The position numbers and the translations under genes were made by a program. From Streptomyces europaeiscabiei (GTDB taxonomy: Bacteria > Actinomycetota > Actinomycetes > Streptomycetales > Streptomycetaceae): a stretch of DNA of 64,000 nt. The stretch lies in assembly GCF_036346855.1 (NCBI RefSeq), contig NZ_CP107841.1, positions 10,358,001 to 10,422,000 on the forward strand, read 5' to 3'. Shown here one piece after another: positions 9,107 through 19,367 of this stretch; within the stretch, counting starts at the first letter, position 1; each line of letters starts with the position of its first letter. Below the pieces are notes generated by a model that saw only the letters and a list, made by a program, of their open reading frames with translations, did no database searches and had not been told where the DNA came from.

Positions 9107-9634
9107 ATGAATACGACACAGGATGGACGACACATCCCGCCTGTACATGCTGACGAGCGCGCCATGCTGGAGGCGTGGCTGGACTTTCACCGTGCGACTC
9201 TCGCCCTGAAGTGTTCGGGCCTGAAAGATGATCAGTTACGACTGCCCGCAGCGGTACCGTCGTCGATGACGCTGCTGGGCCTCGTTCAGCACCTGGCTGA
9301 GGTGGAGCGCAACTGGTTCCAGCGTGTATTCGCAGGCCAGGACCTGCCGCCGGTCTTCGGGCAGAGCAATGGCGACGGCTTTGCCCTTCAGCCGGGCCGG
9401 GGACTGGACGAGGCGATGGCTGCCTGGCAAGGGGAGGTCGCCAAGGGCCGTGAGCTGATCGCTGACGCGTCGCTGGACGACTCCGGCCGCTTGTCTGAAG
9501 AGGAAGCGGGTCACGTCGGTGATCAGGGGGCCTCGCTGCGCTGGATCATGGTGCACATGATCGAGGAATACGCTCGTCACAACGGTCATGCCGACCTGAT
9601 CCGTGAGGGGATCGACGGAGTTGCCGGCGTATGA
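9107..9634 (+). CDS. DinB-family (DUF664) protein
   Basis: About 175 residues forming the four-helix DinB/DUF664 fold. Typical metal-ligand histidines appear in [17 protein letters not shown] and in [19 protein letters not shown]. Actinobacterial members are often thiol transferases or of unknown function. A GTG at 9101 and an ATG at 9107 are both possible starts; the ATG is used. A 12-bp hairpin directly after the stop (9641-9667) supports a single-gene transcript. Confidence 0.82.
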   Translation: MNTTQDGRHIPPVHADERAMLEAWLDFHRATLALKCSGLKDDQLRLPAAVPSSMTLLGLVQHLAEVERNWFQRVFAGQDLPPVFGQSNGDGFALQPGRGLDEAMAAWQGEVAKGRELIADASLDDSGRLSEEEAGHVGDQGASLRWIMVHMIEEYARHNGHADLIREGIDGVAGV

Positions 9635-9640
9635 GGCGTG

Positions 9641-9667
9641 CTTGCGCGGTCCCGAGGACCGCGCAAG
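9641..9667 (+). terminator. Hairpin after the DinB-like gene
   Basis: Perfect 12-bp inverted repeat CTTGCGCGGTCC / GGACCGCGCAAG with a 3-base loop, seven bases after the DinB-like stop. No T-run follows, as is common in Streptomyces. It lies between a plus-strand gene and the end of a minus-strand gene, so it may serve both directions. Confidence 0.7.
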
Positions 9668-9698
9668 AGGCCGCCTTCGCAGCACCACCTGCGAAGGA

Positions 9699-10157
9699 TC
9701 ACAAAACGGTACGAAGGTCCACTACCGGCAGCTTCTCGGTGGGGTCGGGAGTCAGGTAGGCGCGGTAGTGACCTTCAGCGAACAGGTCTCGCAGATACAT
9801 TCCAGGGAAGTCCAGCACCTCACGTCGGCAGGCCAGAGCGATCCGGGCTCGGTAGGCGCTGTCACCGTCGAGGACGAGCAGGTCGCACCAGGCCGGCTCC
9901 GGTGCTTCAAGGCCGACCAAGGCGATGTGATCGTCGGCCATTTGCCGGACCCACGTGGCGAGGTCTTCCAGGAGGCAGGCCAGGTTCATCCACGACGGCG
10001 CGGCGGTCGCGGGCTGCCAGTCGTACTTTCGGCGGCCCTCGCGCCCCGGCTGTGGGGGCTCGCCCTCGGCGTAGATGGGCGGTTGTGCAGGACCATCGGT
10101 CTCGGTGAATGTGATCTGCCGGGACCTGAACCCTCTTGAACACCGCCACTTGAACAC
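9699..10157 (-). CDS. Conserved-looking protein of unknown function
   Basis: Up to 152 residues. The body from ITFTETDGP onward looks like real protein: WMNLACLLEDLATWVRQMADDH, then WCDLLVLDGDSAYRARIALAC and a C-terminus EKLPVVDLRTVL. The first residues (MFKWRCSRGFRSRQ) come from the 14-bp tandem repeat at 10135-10176 and are probably not native, so the gene may have lost its own start, or start at an unusual codon near 10110. I do not recognise the family; no transmembrane or signal sequence is visible. It faces the DinB-like gene across a shared hairpin. Confidence 0.45.
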   Translation of the reverse strand: MFKWRCSRGFRSRQITFTETDGPAQPPIYAEGEPPQPGREGRRKYDWQPATAAPSWMNLACLLEDLATWVRQMADDHIALVGLEAPEPAWCDLLVLDGDSAYRARIALACRREVLDFPGMYLRDLFAEGHYRAYLTPDPTEKLPVVDLRTVL

Positions 10158-10176
10158 CGCCCCTTGAACACCGCCT
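10135..10176. repeat. Three tandem 14-bp repeats
   Basis: CTTGAACACCGCC followed by one variable base, repeated three times in direct order. It sits at the 5' edge of the unknown minus-strand gene and at the left edge of a decayed plus-strand frame. Confidence 0.9.
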
Positions 10177-10490
10177 GTTCACCAGCTGTCCGGGAACTCG
10201 CCCCCGACTGCGCGTTCATCGACAACGGCCCGGACGGCCCTATCCGCCACAACCCGTGCGGCAGGGTCCTCAAGGGCCGCCGGCTCATCGGCGACGAAGC
10301 CGAAGGGGTCGTGCTCGACGTCGTCCACCAGGCCGTCGCTCTGCTCACAGCCGTCAACGACGGCCGACCCACCTGTTCGGCCACAAGGGCATGACCAGCA
10401 ACAGCCTTGTCCTGTTCGGCTCGGTCAACAGATACCCGAACGACTTCCGTGACCACCTCAGCGAGCTGCTCAGCGCCCCGGACGCCCGTT
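10164..10490 (+). pseudogene. Decayed coding fragment of unknown family
   Basis: One frame reads VRELAPDCAFIDNGPDG...GDEAEGVVLDVVHQAVALLTAVNDGRPT up to about 10380, and the next frame continues LFGHKGMTSNSLVLFGSVNRY and FRDHLSELL. The two parts join naturally at a frameshift near 10375, so this looks like a broken gene rather than chance. It resembles no family I can name with certainty; a recombinase fragment is one guess. The first codons derive from the 14-bp repeat. Confidence 0.3.
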
Positions 10491-10548
10491 CGGAGTCGTG
10501 CTCACGTGGCTGGGAAATGAGTGGACGGGGTGATGCTCGGGCTTGTAG

Positions 10549-12243
<1,695 letters not shown>

Positions 12244-12476
12244 TTTCGCCCGAGCAACCGGAAAGAGGCCCGCGAGGAGGATCGAACGGTCAGTAGCGAC
12301 TGACCGTCGGAAGGCTGGAGGCAGCATCAGCCGCGGTGCTCGGGCGCCAGGGTCGGCCTGCGAGGAGGGGCTGGCCTGCGAGGGGCGACCGGAATTCGGC
12401 GCAAGAGCACCGCGGAGTGGATCGGCGCAGGTGGCCGTACGTTCGTCCAACGGCCGACTGCCGAGCAGGACCCGGT

Positions 12477-13406
12477 TCAGCCTCCGAGGCGGTGTGCAAG
12501 GTGGAGCAGGTCCACCAGGTGCAGCACCCGTCCATCGAATCCTGGGAGGGGGACATGGAGTGGCTGGGTCCAGTGGGCGGGGATTGCCTCCAGCCCGTAG
12601 TACGCCCCAGCGAGGCCTCCGGTCACCGCGGCGACGGTGTCCGTGTCACCGCCGAGGTCGAGCGCCGCGCGTATGGCGTCTTCGAAACCGGTGGTGGTGC
12701 GCAGGGCCCAGACGGCGGAGCCCAGGCAGGGCCAGACGGCACCGTTGAACTCGGTCGCCTGATCGGGGTGCCAGGCGGGATCGAGGACGGTGGCATAGCG
12801 GCCGCGGTGGTCGGGGTGGACAAGAGCCAGGATGTCCGGGAGCGCGGTGAGGGGGTCGGTGTCCTCGAACGCGACGCGGATGAGTTCGTGGAAGATCGCG
12901 GTGCCTTCCCAGGCCGCGCGGTCACCGTGGGTGAGGGCAGCGATGCGCCGGGCCGCGTCCATGGTGGCTTCTTGGCCGACGGCCGCGAAGTGGACCGCGG
13001 AGGTCGAGGCCCGCATCAAGGAGCCGTTTCCCGCTGCTCGTTGGTTGACCTGGAAATGGGTCGCGGCGGCGAGGTCCCAGGGCAAGCCGTTGGTCAGGAC
13101 GTCTTCGGTCTGCAAGCCGATGTCCTTCGGTTCTGACGCTGCCCAGCGCTGGAAGCGGGCGAAGATGTCCGGAAGATCCAGCTCTCCCCGCTCCATCAGC
13201 GACTCCGCGACCAGGACGGCCATCTGCGTGTCGTCAGTGGCCTCGCCGGGGTCCCAGCCACCGCCTCCGCACATCTCGCCACCGGCACCAGGAGTGGGAA
13301 ATCGCGCGGTGAACGCTCCCTGGGGGCCGAACTCGAAGGGGCCACCCAGGGCGTCACCCACCGCTGAGCCGACGACCGCGCCGGCGGCCCGCTGAATCCG
13401 CTTCAT
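12477..13406 (-). CDS. ADP-ribosylglycohydrolase-family protein (DraG/ARH3 type)
   Basis: 309 residues with the family's dinuclear metal motifs: GDALGGPFEF near residues 17-26, ATDDTQMAVL with Thr57-Asp58-Asp59, and GGDTDTVAAVTGGLAGAYYG near 262-280. These ligands are intact, so hydrolysis of ADP-ribosyl bonds or of related small ADP-ribose compounds is plausible. Cytosolic, no signal sequence. It stands alone between the monooxygenase and a non-coding stretch. The substrate (protein, nucleotide or small molecule) cannot be told from sequence. Confidence 0.88.
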   Translation of the reverse strand: MKRIQRAAGAVVGSAVGDALGGPFEFGPQGAFTARFPTPGAGGEMCGGGGWDPGEATDDTQMAVLVAESLMERGELDLPDIFARFQRWAASEPKDIGLQTEDVLTNGLPWDLAAATHFQVNQRAAGNGSLMRASTSAVHFAAVGQEATMDAARRIAALTHGDRAAWEGTAIFHELIRVAFEDTDPLTALPDILALVHPDHRGRYATVLDPAWHPDQATEFNGAVWPCLGSAVWALRTTTGFEDAIRAALDLGGDTDTVAAVTGGLAGAYYGLEAIPAHWTQPLHVPLPGFDGRVLHLVDLLHLAHRLGG

Positions 13407-13994
13407 TCGCGCAGGCTATCTGCGCCGTGCCGACGGCCGTGCGGCCCATTTCCTTCTTCGGCTCCCCGAATCATCGGCGGCGAACGCGTCTCGGCCACGG
13501 AGGTGCACCGCCTGAGACACCCTGGGTCTGAGACATCCGTACTGGTGACATCACCCCGTCCGGCGCCGTCGCGTCCGGCAGTTGCACGGCCCCGGCCACG
13601 ACCTCCGGAGGGCCGGCGCCATGTGAGCGCCGTGCCTCGAACGCAGCGGCAGCCGCCCCGCGTCGACGGAGACCAGGGCCCGGAACCCGTCGTTCTCCAG
13701 ACCTCGCCTTTCTCATGGGACCAGGGCGCTGTGAGGATCTCGGGTTCGTGTCCAGCCGCCGATCCCGGGTTCGAGTCCCGTCGTCTCGACGCTCTGCGGC
13801 GGGCGACCACAGAGGTTTACGGGCCTTGGCCCCGGGGGCCAAGGGCGCGCGCGACGGTCGCCGGGGAGGTGAGGCCCAGAGCGTGGTTGTCCTTGCCGTC
13901 CCGCACGTGGTCCAGTCGGCGTTCGTGCCAGGAAGGTGAGTTCTAGGAGAAGAAGACGTACCCGGGGTGGTGTGACAGCGCCCATGATTGGTCC
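13407..13994. other. Gene-free stretch with tRNA T-arm-like repeat
   Basis: Long antisense frames here are compositionally unlike genes. Two copies of GATCyCGGGTTCGwGTCC lie 25 bases apart (from 13736 and 13761) and look like the T-arm of a tRNA, but no acceptor, D-arm or anticodon arm can be built around them. They may be leftovers of an attachment site. Confidence 0.35.
13824..13844. repeat. Perfect 10-bp inverted repeat
   Basis: CCTTGGCCCC / GGGGCCAAGG with a single central base, 150 bases upstream of the MOSC gene. It could be a terminator hairpin or an operator; no T-run follows. Confidence 0.6.
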
Positions 13995-14843
13995 ATGGGA
14001 ACTGTGACGGCATTACGCCGGTACCCGGTGAAGTCCATGCTGGGTGAGGCTCTGACCAGTGTGACGGTCGCCGAACGCGGGCTGCGCGGAGACCGAGTGT
14101 TCGCCGTTCTCGACGATACGGGCACGGTCGGCAGCGCCAAGCACCCCCGCAAGTGGGGTTCGTTGCTCCGCTGCCGCTCCAGGCTGAACAGCACCGGCAC
14201 GGTCGTGGTCGAACTGCCGGACGGAGTCGTCCTGTCGGCCGGAGACCCTGACCTGGACACGAGGCTGTCCAAGCTGCTGGGCCGCCATGTCTGGCTGTCG
14301 GACACCCCAGGGGAGCACGGCGGCGTGCTCGAGCGGGCGGTGCCCGACTATGCGGGTGGTGTCCCAGACGACCTGCGGAGCACGGCGACCACCGACGCCA
14401 CTGGTGCGGCCATCACCTCCGGCCGGGTCGCACCGGGGGCGTTCTTCGACTACGGCACAGTCCACCTCGTCACCACAGCTGCCCTGGCACGGCTGCGGTC
14501 CACGTACCCCACCGGAGACTTCGACCCGCGCCGCTTCCGGCCCAACCTGGTCGTGGACACGCCCGACGGGCCGGACTTCCCCGAGGACGCCTGGATCCAT
14601 TCCCACCTGCGCATCGGCGAGGCCCTCTTCCGTGTCGTGGTGCCCACACCCCGATGCGTGATCCCCACGCTCGCTCAGGAGGAATTGCCACCCGACCCCG
14701 GCATCATGCGCGCGGTCGCCCGCGAGCACCGCATACCGGTCTTCGACCTGGGCCGGCTGTCGTGTGTCGGGGTATACCTGGACGTCCTGGAACCCGGCAC
14801 AGTACGGATCGGCGACTCGGTCACAAGACTGGGAAGCTCGTGA
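13995..14843 (+). CDS. MOSC-domain protein
   Basis: 282 residues with the MOSC N-terminal barrel (VTALRRYPVKSMLGE, AERGLRGDRVFAVLD) and the MOSC core (RRFRPNLVVDT, PTPRCVIPTL). Cys221 in the TPRC motif is the expected molybdenum-cofactor ligand. Unlike the fusion at 4607 it has no attached reductase or ferredoxin, so it would need separate electron partners. The ATG at 13995 directly precedes the conserved YPVKS motif. Single gene; substrate unknown. Confidence 0.85.
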   Translation: MGTVTALRRYPVKSMLGEALTSVTVAERGLRGDRVFAVLDDTGTVGSAKHPRKWGSLLRCRSRLNSTGTVVVELPDGVVLSAGDPDLDTRLSKLLGRHVWLSDTPGEHGGVLERAVPDYAGGVPDDLRSTATTDATGAAITSGRVAPGAFFDYGTVHLVTTAALARLRSTYPTGDFDPRRFRPNLVVDTPDGPDFPEDAWIHSHLRIGEALFRVVVPTPRCVIPTLAQEELPPDPGIMRAVAREHRIPVFDLGRLSCVGVYLDVLEPGTVRIGDSVTRLGSS

Positions 14844-15546
14844 TCAGTAGCGTGATGGTTCGCTCAAGGTGGCGAGAAGCAGACTACGGTCGCCACACGG
14901 CCATGTGATGGTTGGCCGATCGATTTGTTCACGACGGTCGTCGAAGATCACTAATCGTGGCCACATGACTGGTTCCGCTGGGCCCATTCGACACGTTCGA
15001 GGCCAAGTGGAGGGAGACCCCGGTCAGGGGACCGCCAGAGCGACGTCGGTGAAGGGTTCGGTCCTCTGCTGCGGTGACAGCCGGCCCCAGCAGTACGCCC
15101 TCGCCTGGCGCTCGTCCTCCTCTGCCCGGGCCCGACGGGCCTACTCCCAGTGGACGCGGGACTCCCAGTGGTGTCGTGCGCGCGCATCCACGTTGTGCGG
15201 ACCTGTCATCCGCGACCTGCCCGGCATCGCGCCGTACCGGGCGATGGCCGGATCTCTCATCAGTGTCTTTCACGACACCTCCGGGCCCGGTGACACCAGC
15301 CCCCAGGCCATCAGTTCGACGCGGGGGCAACAGTCCTGCCGGGCCCGGAGGCCGGCGGCCCTCTTGCAGGAGCGGAGCGGACAACGGGGACCGGCGTCCT
15401 CGTAACCGCCACGCGACCGAGCAGGGTCACCCTGCCCATCCAGGGCCGCCGGAGCGGAACCCACGTGAAGGAGCCTCCGGGTGTGCGAGCACACCCGATC
15501 GAGCCGCACGGACCATGAGCTCTCTGACCCCCGGTGGGTGGGCGGA
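14844..15546. other. No recognisable gene
   Basis: About 700 bases between the MOSC and deacetylase genes. All open frames are arginine/proline-rich shadows without family resemblance. I see no hairpin or repeat worth naming. Confidence 0.5.
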
Positions 15547-16380
15547 TCAGCGCAGTCCGGCGAAGAGGTCGTTCTCGGGCACGGCCGCGCCGGTGGTGTC
15601 CTGGACACGTACGAAGGTCTCGATGCCCATCAACTCGGTGAACCTTTCCCGGCCCATCCTGAGGAAGAAGATGTTCTCGCCCTGGCTGGCGTGCGCGGCC
15701 AGGGCATCGAACTTCTGGCCGCCGAAGGCGGTGGTGTCCACCCAGGTGGTGATCTCTTCGTCAGGGAGTCCGATCTCGGCCATCGCGGCGGCCTCAGCGG
15801 GATCCGGCTCCTGTCCGTCCCCACCGAACTCGCGCATGACCTCCCCGAACCGCTGCATCATCGAGCGCGGCGCCGTCGTCCAGTACACCTTCGGTGTCAG
15901 CGTGGTCATCGCCAGCGCCGCTGTCGTGATGCGGTTGGCCTGGATGTGGTCGGGGTGGCCGTAGAAGCCGTTCTCGTCGTAGGTGACGACCACATCGGGC
16001 TGGTAGCGCCGCAAGAGTTCCGCCAGTCGGGCAGCGCCCTCCTCCACGGGCGTCTGCCAGAAGGAGCCGGGGGCGTCGTTGGTCGGCCAGCCCATCATCC
16101 CGGAGTCGGAGTAGTCCAGGATCTCCAGATCACTGATCTTGAGGACTTCGCAGCTTGCCTCGAGTTCTTGACGCCGCATCAAGGCGACAGCCGCTGGATC
16201 GTGCCCGGGATCGCCCGGCTTGACACCCCCCGGTCCGTCACCGCAACCGCCGTCGGTACACGTCACGAGGACCGTGCGAATGCCCTCCGCCGCGTACCGC
16301 GCGAGGACACCGCCTGTTCCGGTGGCCTCATCGTCGGGGTGGGCGTGCACTGCCATGAGCGTCAACGGCCTGTCATTCAT
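15547..16380 (-). CDS. PIG-L/mycothiol-conjugate-amidase-like deacetylase
   Basis: 277-residue zinc hydrolase of the LmbE/PIG-L family. The zinc motif AHPDDE is at residues 13-18, followed by TGGVLARYAAEGIRTVLVTCTDG, and the third ligand region YGHPDHIQAN. The insert around GGCGDGPGGVKPGDPGHD is like that of Mca and MshB, which act on mycothiol conjugates or GlcNAc-inositol. It lacks part of the Mca C-terminus, so a generic mycothiol-linked role is inference. The ATG at 16380 has AGGAG nine bases ahead; the frame opens further upstream but without protein character. Confidence 0.85.
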   Translation of the reverse strand: MNDRPLTLMAVHAHPDDEATGTGGVLARYAAEGIRTVLVTCTDGGCGDGPGGVKPGDPGHDPAAVALMRRQELEASCEVLKISDLEILDYSDSGMMGWPTNDAPGSFWQTPVEEGAARLAELLRRYQPDVVVTYDENGFYGHPDHIQANRITTAALAMTTLTPKVYWTTAPRSMMQRFGEVMREFGGDGQEPDPAEAAAMAEIGLPDEEITTWVDTTAFGGQKFDALAAHASQGENIFFLRMGRERFTELMGIETFVRVQDTTGAAVPENDLFAGLR

Positions 16381-17079
16381 GAAACGGTTCTCCTGTGTGA
16401 AAAGTCTGATGCCGATGACCGGACGCACCGCGGACCTGGAGACCCCGGATCACATCGGGACGGCCTGTTGATCTCTGCGTTCCCTGCCCGCGCGGCGCCG
16501 GTCCTCTTGGCCAGTGCAACAGTGTGGGCAGGGCCGACTGTTCCCGCCGCACACGAGCGGCGGGCCACGTTGACGAAGGCGAGCTGTCCGGATGCGAGCT
16601 TTGCCATGATCCGCTGGAGGTCGTCACGGTTCTTCGGGCCACGGTCGGCGACCAGGAGCGCGCAACGGCCGATCGCGTCGGCCCAGGTCGTCGGCAGCGT
16701 CCACTTCTTCGCGACGTCGTGGGCGGCGACAAGACTGAGCGAGGTCAACGCGGAGTTTGAGCGTTGGCCAGTCGACGTGGTTGGACCGGTCGACGAGGCA
16801 TGCGTCACGCAGCTCTGTCTCAGCTGCGGTCGACCCCGATCGTCTGAAGAACCCGACGCGCGCTGTCCGTAGATCCAGAGTCAGACGGCCAAGAGCCCGA
16901 CAGCGAACAACACGGCGTACTCCCACCCACGCCTCCTCGAAGGCGTGCGAGACTGCGCCTGGCTGACGGCAACCATGAGGAGGACCGCCGAGGCCATCAC
17001 CACCGGGTCGGCTGCGGCAACCCCCAGCCGCGGCCGTGAACGCGCCAATCCTCTGCCCGGTTCAGCCACCGCCCCGTCA
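16381..17079. other. Degenerate stretch without an intact gene
   Basis: A minus-strand piece around 16580-16770 (SLVAAHDVAKKWTLPTTW, CALLVADRGPKNRDDLQRI, AKLASGQLAFVNVA) looks like part of a real protein but I cannot name the family. It has no start or end of its own. The rest is non-coding. Confidence 0.35.
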
Positions 17080-17355
17080 TCCCCAGCCGGCCCAGGTCGC
17101 AGGGCCCACGTCGCCTGGCATTCCCTGCGAGACCACACGGGCTCCAGCTCGGCCCGGCGCTGACAGTAGGACCAACTGGTGGTGTCGGTCTTCGTACAGT
17201 CGCAGGACATCGAACGCGACGAAGCGGGACGGCCGCTCACCCACGGTCCGGGCCGCACCAGCGCTGCGCTGCTGAAGCCGTTCGAAGGCGAGACGGCCCT
17301 CCCGTACGACCAGCTCGCCATCCGGCGTGGTCGCAATCCGGTGGCTGCGCAGCAC
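17080..17355 (-). pseudogene. ATP-dependent DNA ligase remnant
   Basis: One minus frame reads PDGELVVREGRLAFERLQQR, then ERPSRFVAFDVLRLYEDRHH. The sense then moves to another frame as TDTTSWSYCQRRAELEPVW and CQATWALRP. This is the adenylation-domain region of an actinobacterial ATP-dependent DNA ligase (DGELV, ...FVAFDLLRL..GTDTT..PY..RRA.LE..F). The catalytic KYDG lysine region and everything after the motif are gone, so only about 90 codons survive with a frameshift near 17190. Confidence 0.65.
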
Positions 17356-17415
17356 TGGCGGTGCTCAGCAACACGCACTCCCACGCCGCGTCCGCGGCCG
17401 CCGACTCTGTTGCCG

Positions 17416-17452
17416 GTCGGGTCCCGGAATGACAAGCCTTCCGGGACCCGAC
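17416..17452. terminator. Strong hairpin downstream of the VWA gene
   Basis: Perfect 14-bp stem GTCGGGTCCCGGAA / TTCCGGGACCCGAC with a 9-base loop, 17 bases beyond the stop of the minus-strand VWA gene. Confidence 0.8.
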
Positions 17453-17468
17453 GCCGGCTTTCAGGAAG

Positions 17469-18509
17469 TCAGAGCATCAGCAACAGCCGCGTGTTCGGTA
17501 CGAGCTTGCGGTTCACGCTGGTGCTCTGTACGAAGATCGTGAAGTCGTCGTTGTGGTCCGGCTTGACGCGGACTTCCGTGTTCGGCAGCCCGAGCAGGGC
17601 TCGGGCCTCGGGCCCCGTGTACACCCGGTCCGTCTTCTTCTCCAGCACCGCGATCTGCTTCCTTGCCTGGACCTTCTCCGACTTGCTCAGCTGGTAGAAC
17701 GCACCACCGGTACGGTAGGTGTGCCCGCATTCGATGACCCAGTCCCGGATCGCCGCGTCACGTGCCACCGGGATCAGCTGGTACTCCGACGGGCTCACCG
17801 GGGTGAGGCCGGCCGCCTCGATGGTGTCCTTGTTGACCGCCTCCGCACCGGTGGAGAACACCGCCCGCGATCCCCGGATGCCCTGGGTGCGGCCCACCAT
17901 GAAATTCTCGGTTGCCTGCCGGATGACCTGCCCGGCCTCCTCCAGACCCTGCGTGCTCGTGGCGTCCCAGATGGCGATGTTGTCCTTCGGGAAACCGCAC
18001 TGCATGGCCTCGCGCTTGCCCATCTGGTCCGGCACAAGGACGGCCAGCGTCCAGTTGTCCTCCTGAGTCGCCATCATCTCGGCCACGGCCTTGACCAGTT
18101 CACGCGGATCCCTGGAAGGGGCATCCAGGCAGCGATGACTCGCGTTCTCCTGTCCGTCGGTCAGTACGAACGTCAGGAAGCTGTGGTCGCCGTACAGTTG
18201 AGCTGTCTGCGCCAGCTCCCGCTGCGACTTCAGTGCGGCCGCCAGCAGAGCAGTCATTCCACCGGCCCGGTACAGCTGCTTCAGCGACGGCATCCGCAGC
18301 ACGTCCTTGTCATAGATAACGCACTCCACCTTGTCCGCGAAGACGTACACCGTGACGCGGGTTTCCTGGTCCAGTTCCCCCGACCGGCGGGCAAGGTAGG
18401 CAATCTGCTGGTCGGCGACTTCGACGACCTTGCTGCTCAGATGCGACATGGACGAACTGGCATCCAGCACAAGAGCAACGTGATTGATGTAGTTCTGGGT
18501 TCCGGACAT
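17469..18509 (-). CDS. von Willebrand factor A (VWA) domain protein
   Basis: 346 residues. The MIDAS metal site DASSS at residues 16-20 sits in the first strand (NHVALVLDASSSMSHLS); the later Thr and Asp ligands fit GGMTALLAAAL and FVLTDGQENASH. The VWA domain fills about residues 8-200; the C-terminal 120 residues (to NRKLVPNTRLLLML) are an extension without a known fold to me. No signal peptide or membrane segment, so cytosolic. The ATG at 18509 starts directly before the domain. VWA proteins of this kind often bind partners in stress or tellurite-type clusters, but no such partner is adjacent. Confidence 0.85.
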   Translation of the reverse strand: MSGTQNYINHVALVLDASSSMSHLSSKVVEVADQQIAYLARRSGELDQETRVTVYVFADKVECVIYDKDVLRMPSLKQLYRAGGMTALLAAALKSQRELAQTAQLYGDHSFLTFVLTDGQENASHRCLDAPSRDPRELVKAVAEMMATQEDNWTLAVLVPDQMGKREAMQCGFPKDNIAIWDATSTQGLEEAGQVIRQATENFMVGRTQGIRGSRAVFSTGAEAVNKDTIEAAGLTPVSPSEYQLIPVARDAAIRDWVIECGHTYRTGGAFYQLSKSEKVQARKQIAVLEKKTDRVYTGPEARALLGLPNTEVRVKPDHNDDFTIFVQSTSVNRKLVPNTRLLLML

Positions 18510-18689
18510 GGCAGCTCCCCCTCGTTCCGACTTGATGCTCCTACCGTCTCACCCACCACTGACAATCGATCATGACTCCCGGACCGGCCGAAGCGTCGCA
18601 TCAGCCCTTTCGGCCCCTGGAGTTGGCAGCGGCCCGGCCCGAAGACGGCTTCCGCATCAACAGCGGGAAGATGTCGATCGCGTGGCCAC

Positions 18690-19200
18690 CACGCTGGAAC
18701 TGCCGCGCGAGAGCACGGCCCGACCGGACCCGCGTTCGGGCGCTTGGGCCGCGAGGACCGACAGAGCCTCCGGGACGCGATCGGAACCCCTCGCCCGGAT
18801 GCCGGTCTCGCCCGCCGCGCCGAAGACGTGCGACGCCGCCAGGCGCAGGAAGCGGCCGAACGCGAGGCCCGGCGTCCGGTGTGCGGGGACTGTGGGACCG
18901 AGTTCACCGACGACCGGTGGAAGGCCGGCACCAAGGTCGACTGGGGCCACGGGGGACAGGTCACCCGCACCTGTGCGACGACTGCGAGACGCGGGCGGTG
19001 CTCGAAACGGAGCGGAACGCGGGGCAAGCCGAAGGCGAGCGCCGGGAGGCGGAGGAGGCTCAGGCCTCGAAGGCCGGCGGCTGGCTCGGACGCCGGCGCG
19101 GCTGGCCCGGGCAGCCCTCCCGGCAGCGCGGGCTTGCCCAGGCGACTGTGGGCAAGCTTGCGTTGTCGGCGGCGGCTGCAAGGCTGGACGACATGAACAG
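18690..19200 (+). pseudogene. Zinc-ribbon protein remnant with frameshift
   Basis: One frame reads LGREDRQSLRDAIGT, RRRQAQEAAEREARRPVCG and CGDCGTEFTDDRWKAGTKVD to about 18955; the adjacent frame continues HLCDDCETRAVLETERN, EGERREAEEAQASKAGGW. The split CxxC...CxxC pair (CGDCG and CDDC) makes a zinc ribbon once joined. Similar short proteins accompany actinobacterial integrative elements, but I cannot place it firmly. The start is unclear. Confidence 0.45.
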
Positions 19201-19300
19201 CGACGATGAGCAGCTGCTGCGCGGCCGTTCTACGGTCAAGACCCGAAGACTCCCACCCTCGCCCACGGCCCGGCCCTTACACCGGGGACCCGCCGGTCGT

Positions 19301-19355
19301 CATGGAAAGACCAGGCGGGTCCCGGTGCATGGAGAGACCAGGCGGGTCCCCGGTG
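19301..19355. repeat. Two tandem 27/28-bp repeats
   Basis: CATGGAAAGACCAGGCGGGT... repeated once with one substitution and one inserted C. They end 13 bases before the cellulase stop codon and could lie in its 3' untranslated region. Confidence 0.85.
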
Positions 19356-19367
19356 GGTGAGCATGTG

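Noticed and set aside
13736..13785. A functional tRNA gene
   Set aside because: Only T-arm-like bases can be paired; no acceptor stem, D-arm or anticodon arm fits.
13403..14013. Long minus-strand frames near 13403-14013
   Set aside because: Composition is arginine- and proline-heavy without any motif, and they overlap the T-arm-like repeat; typical spurious frames in high-GC DNA.
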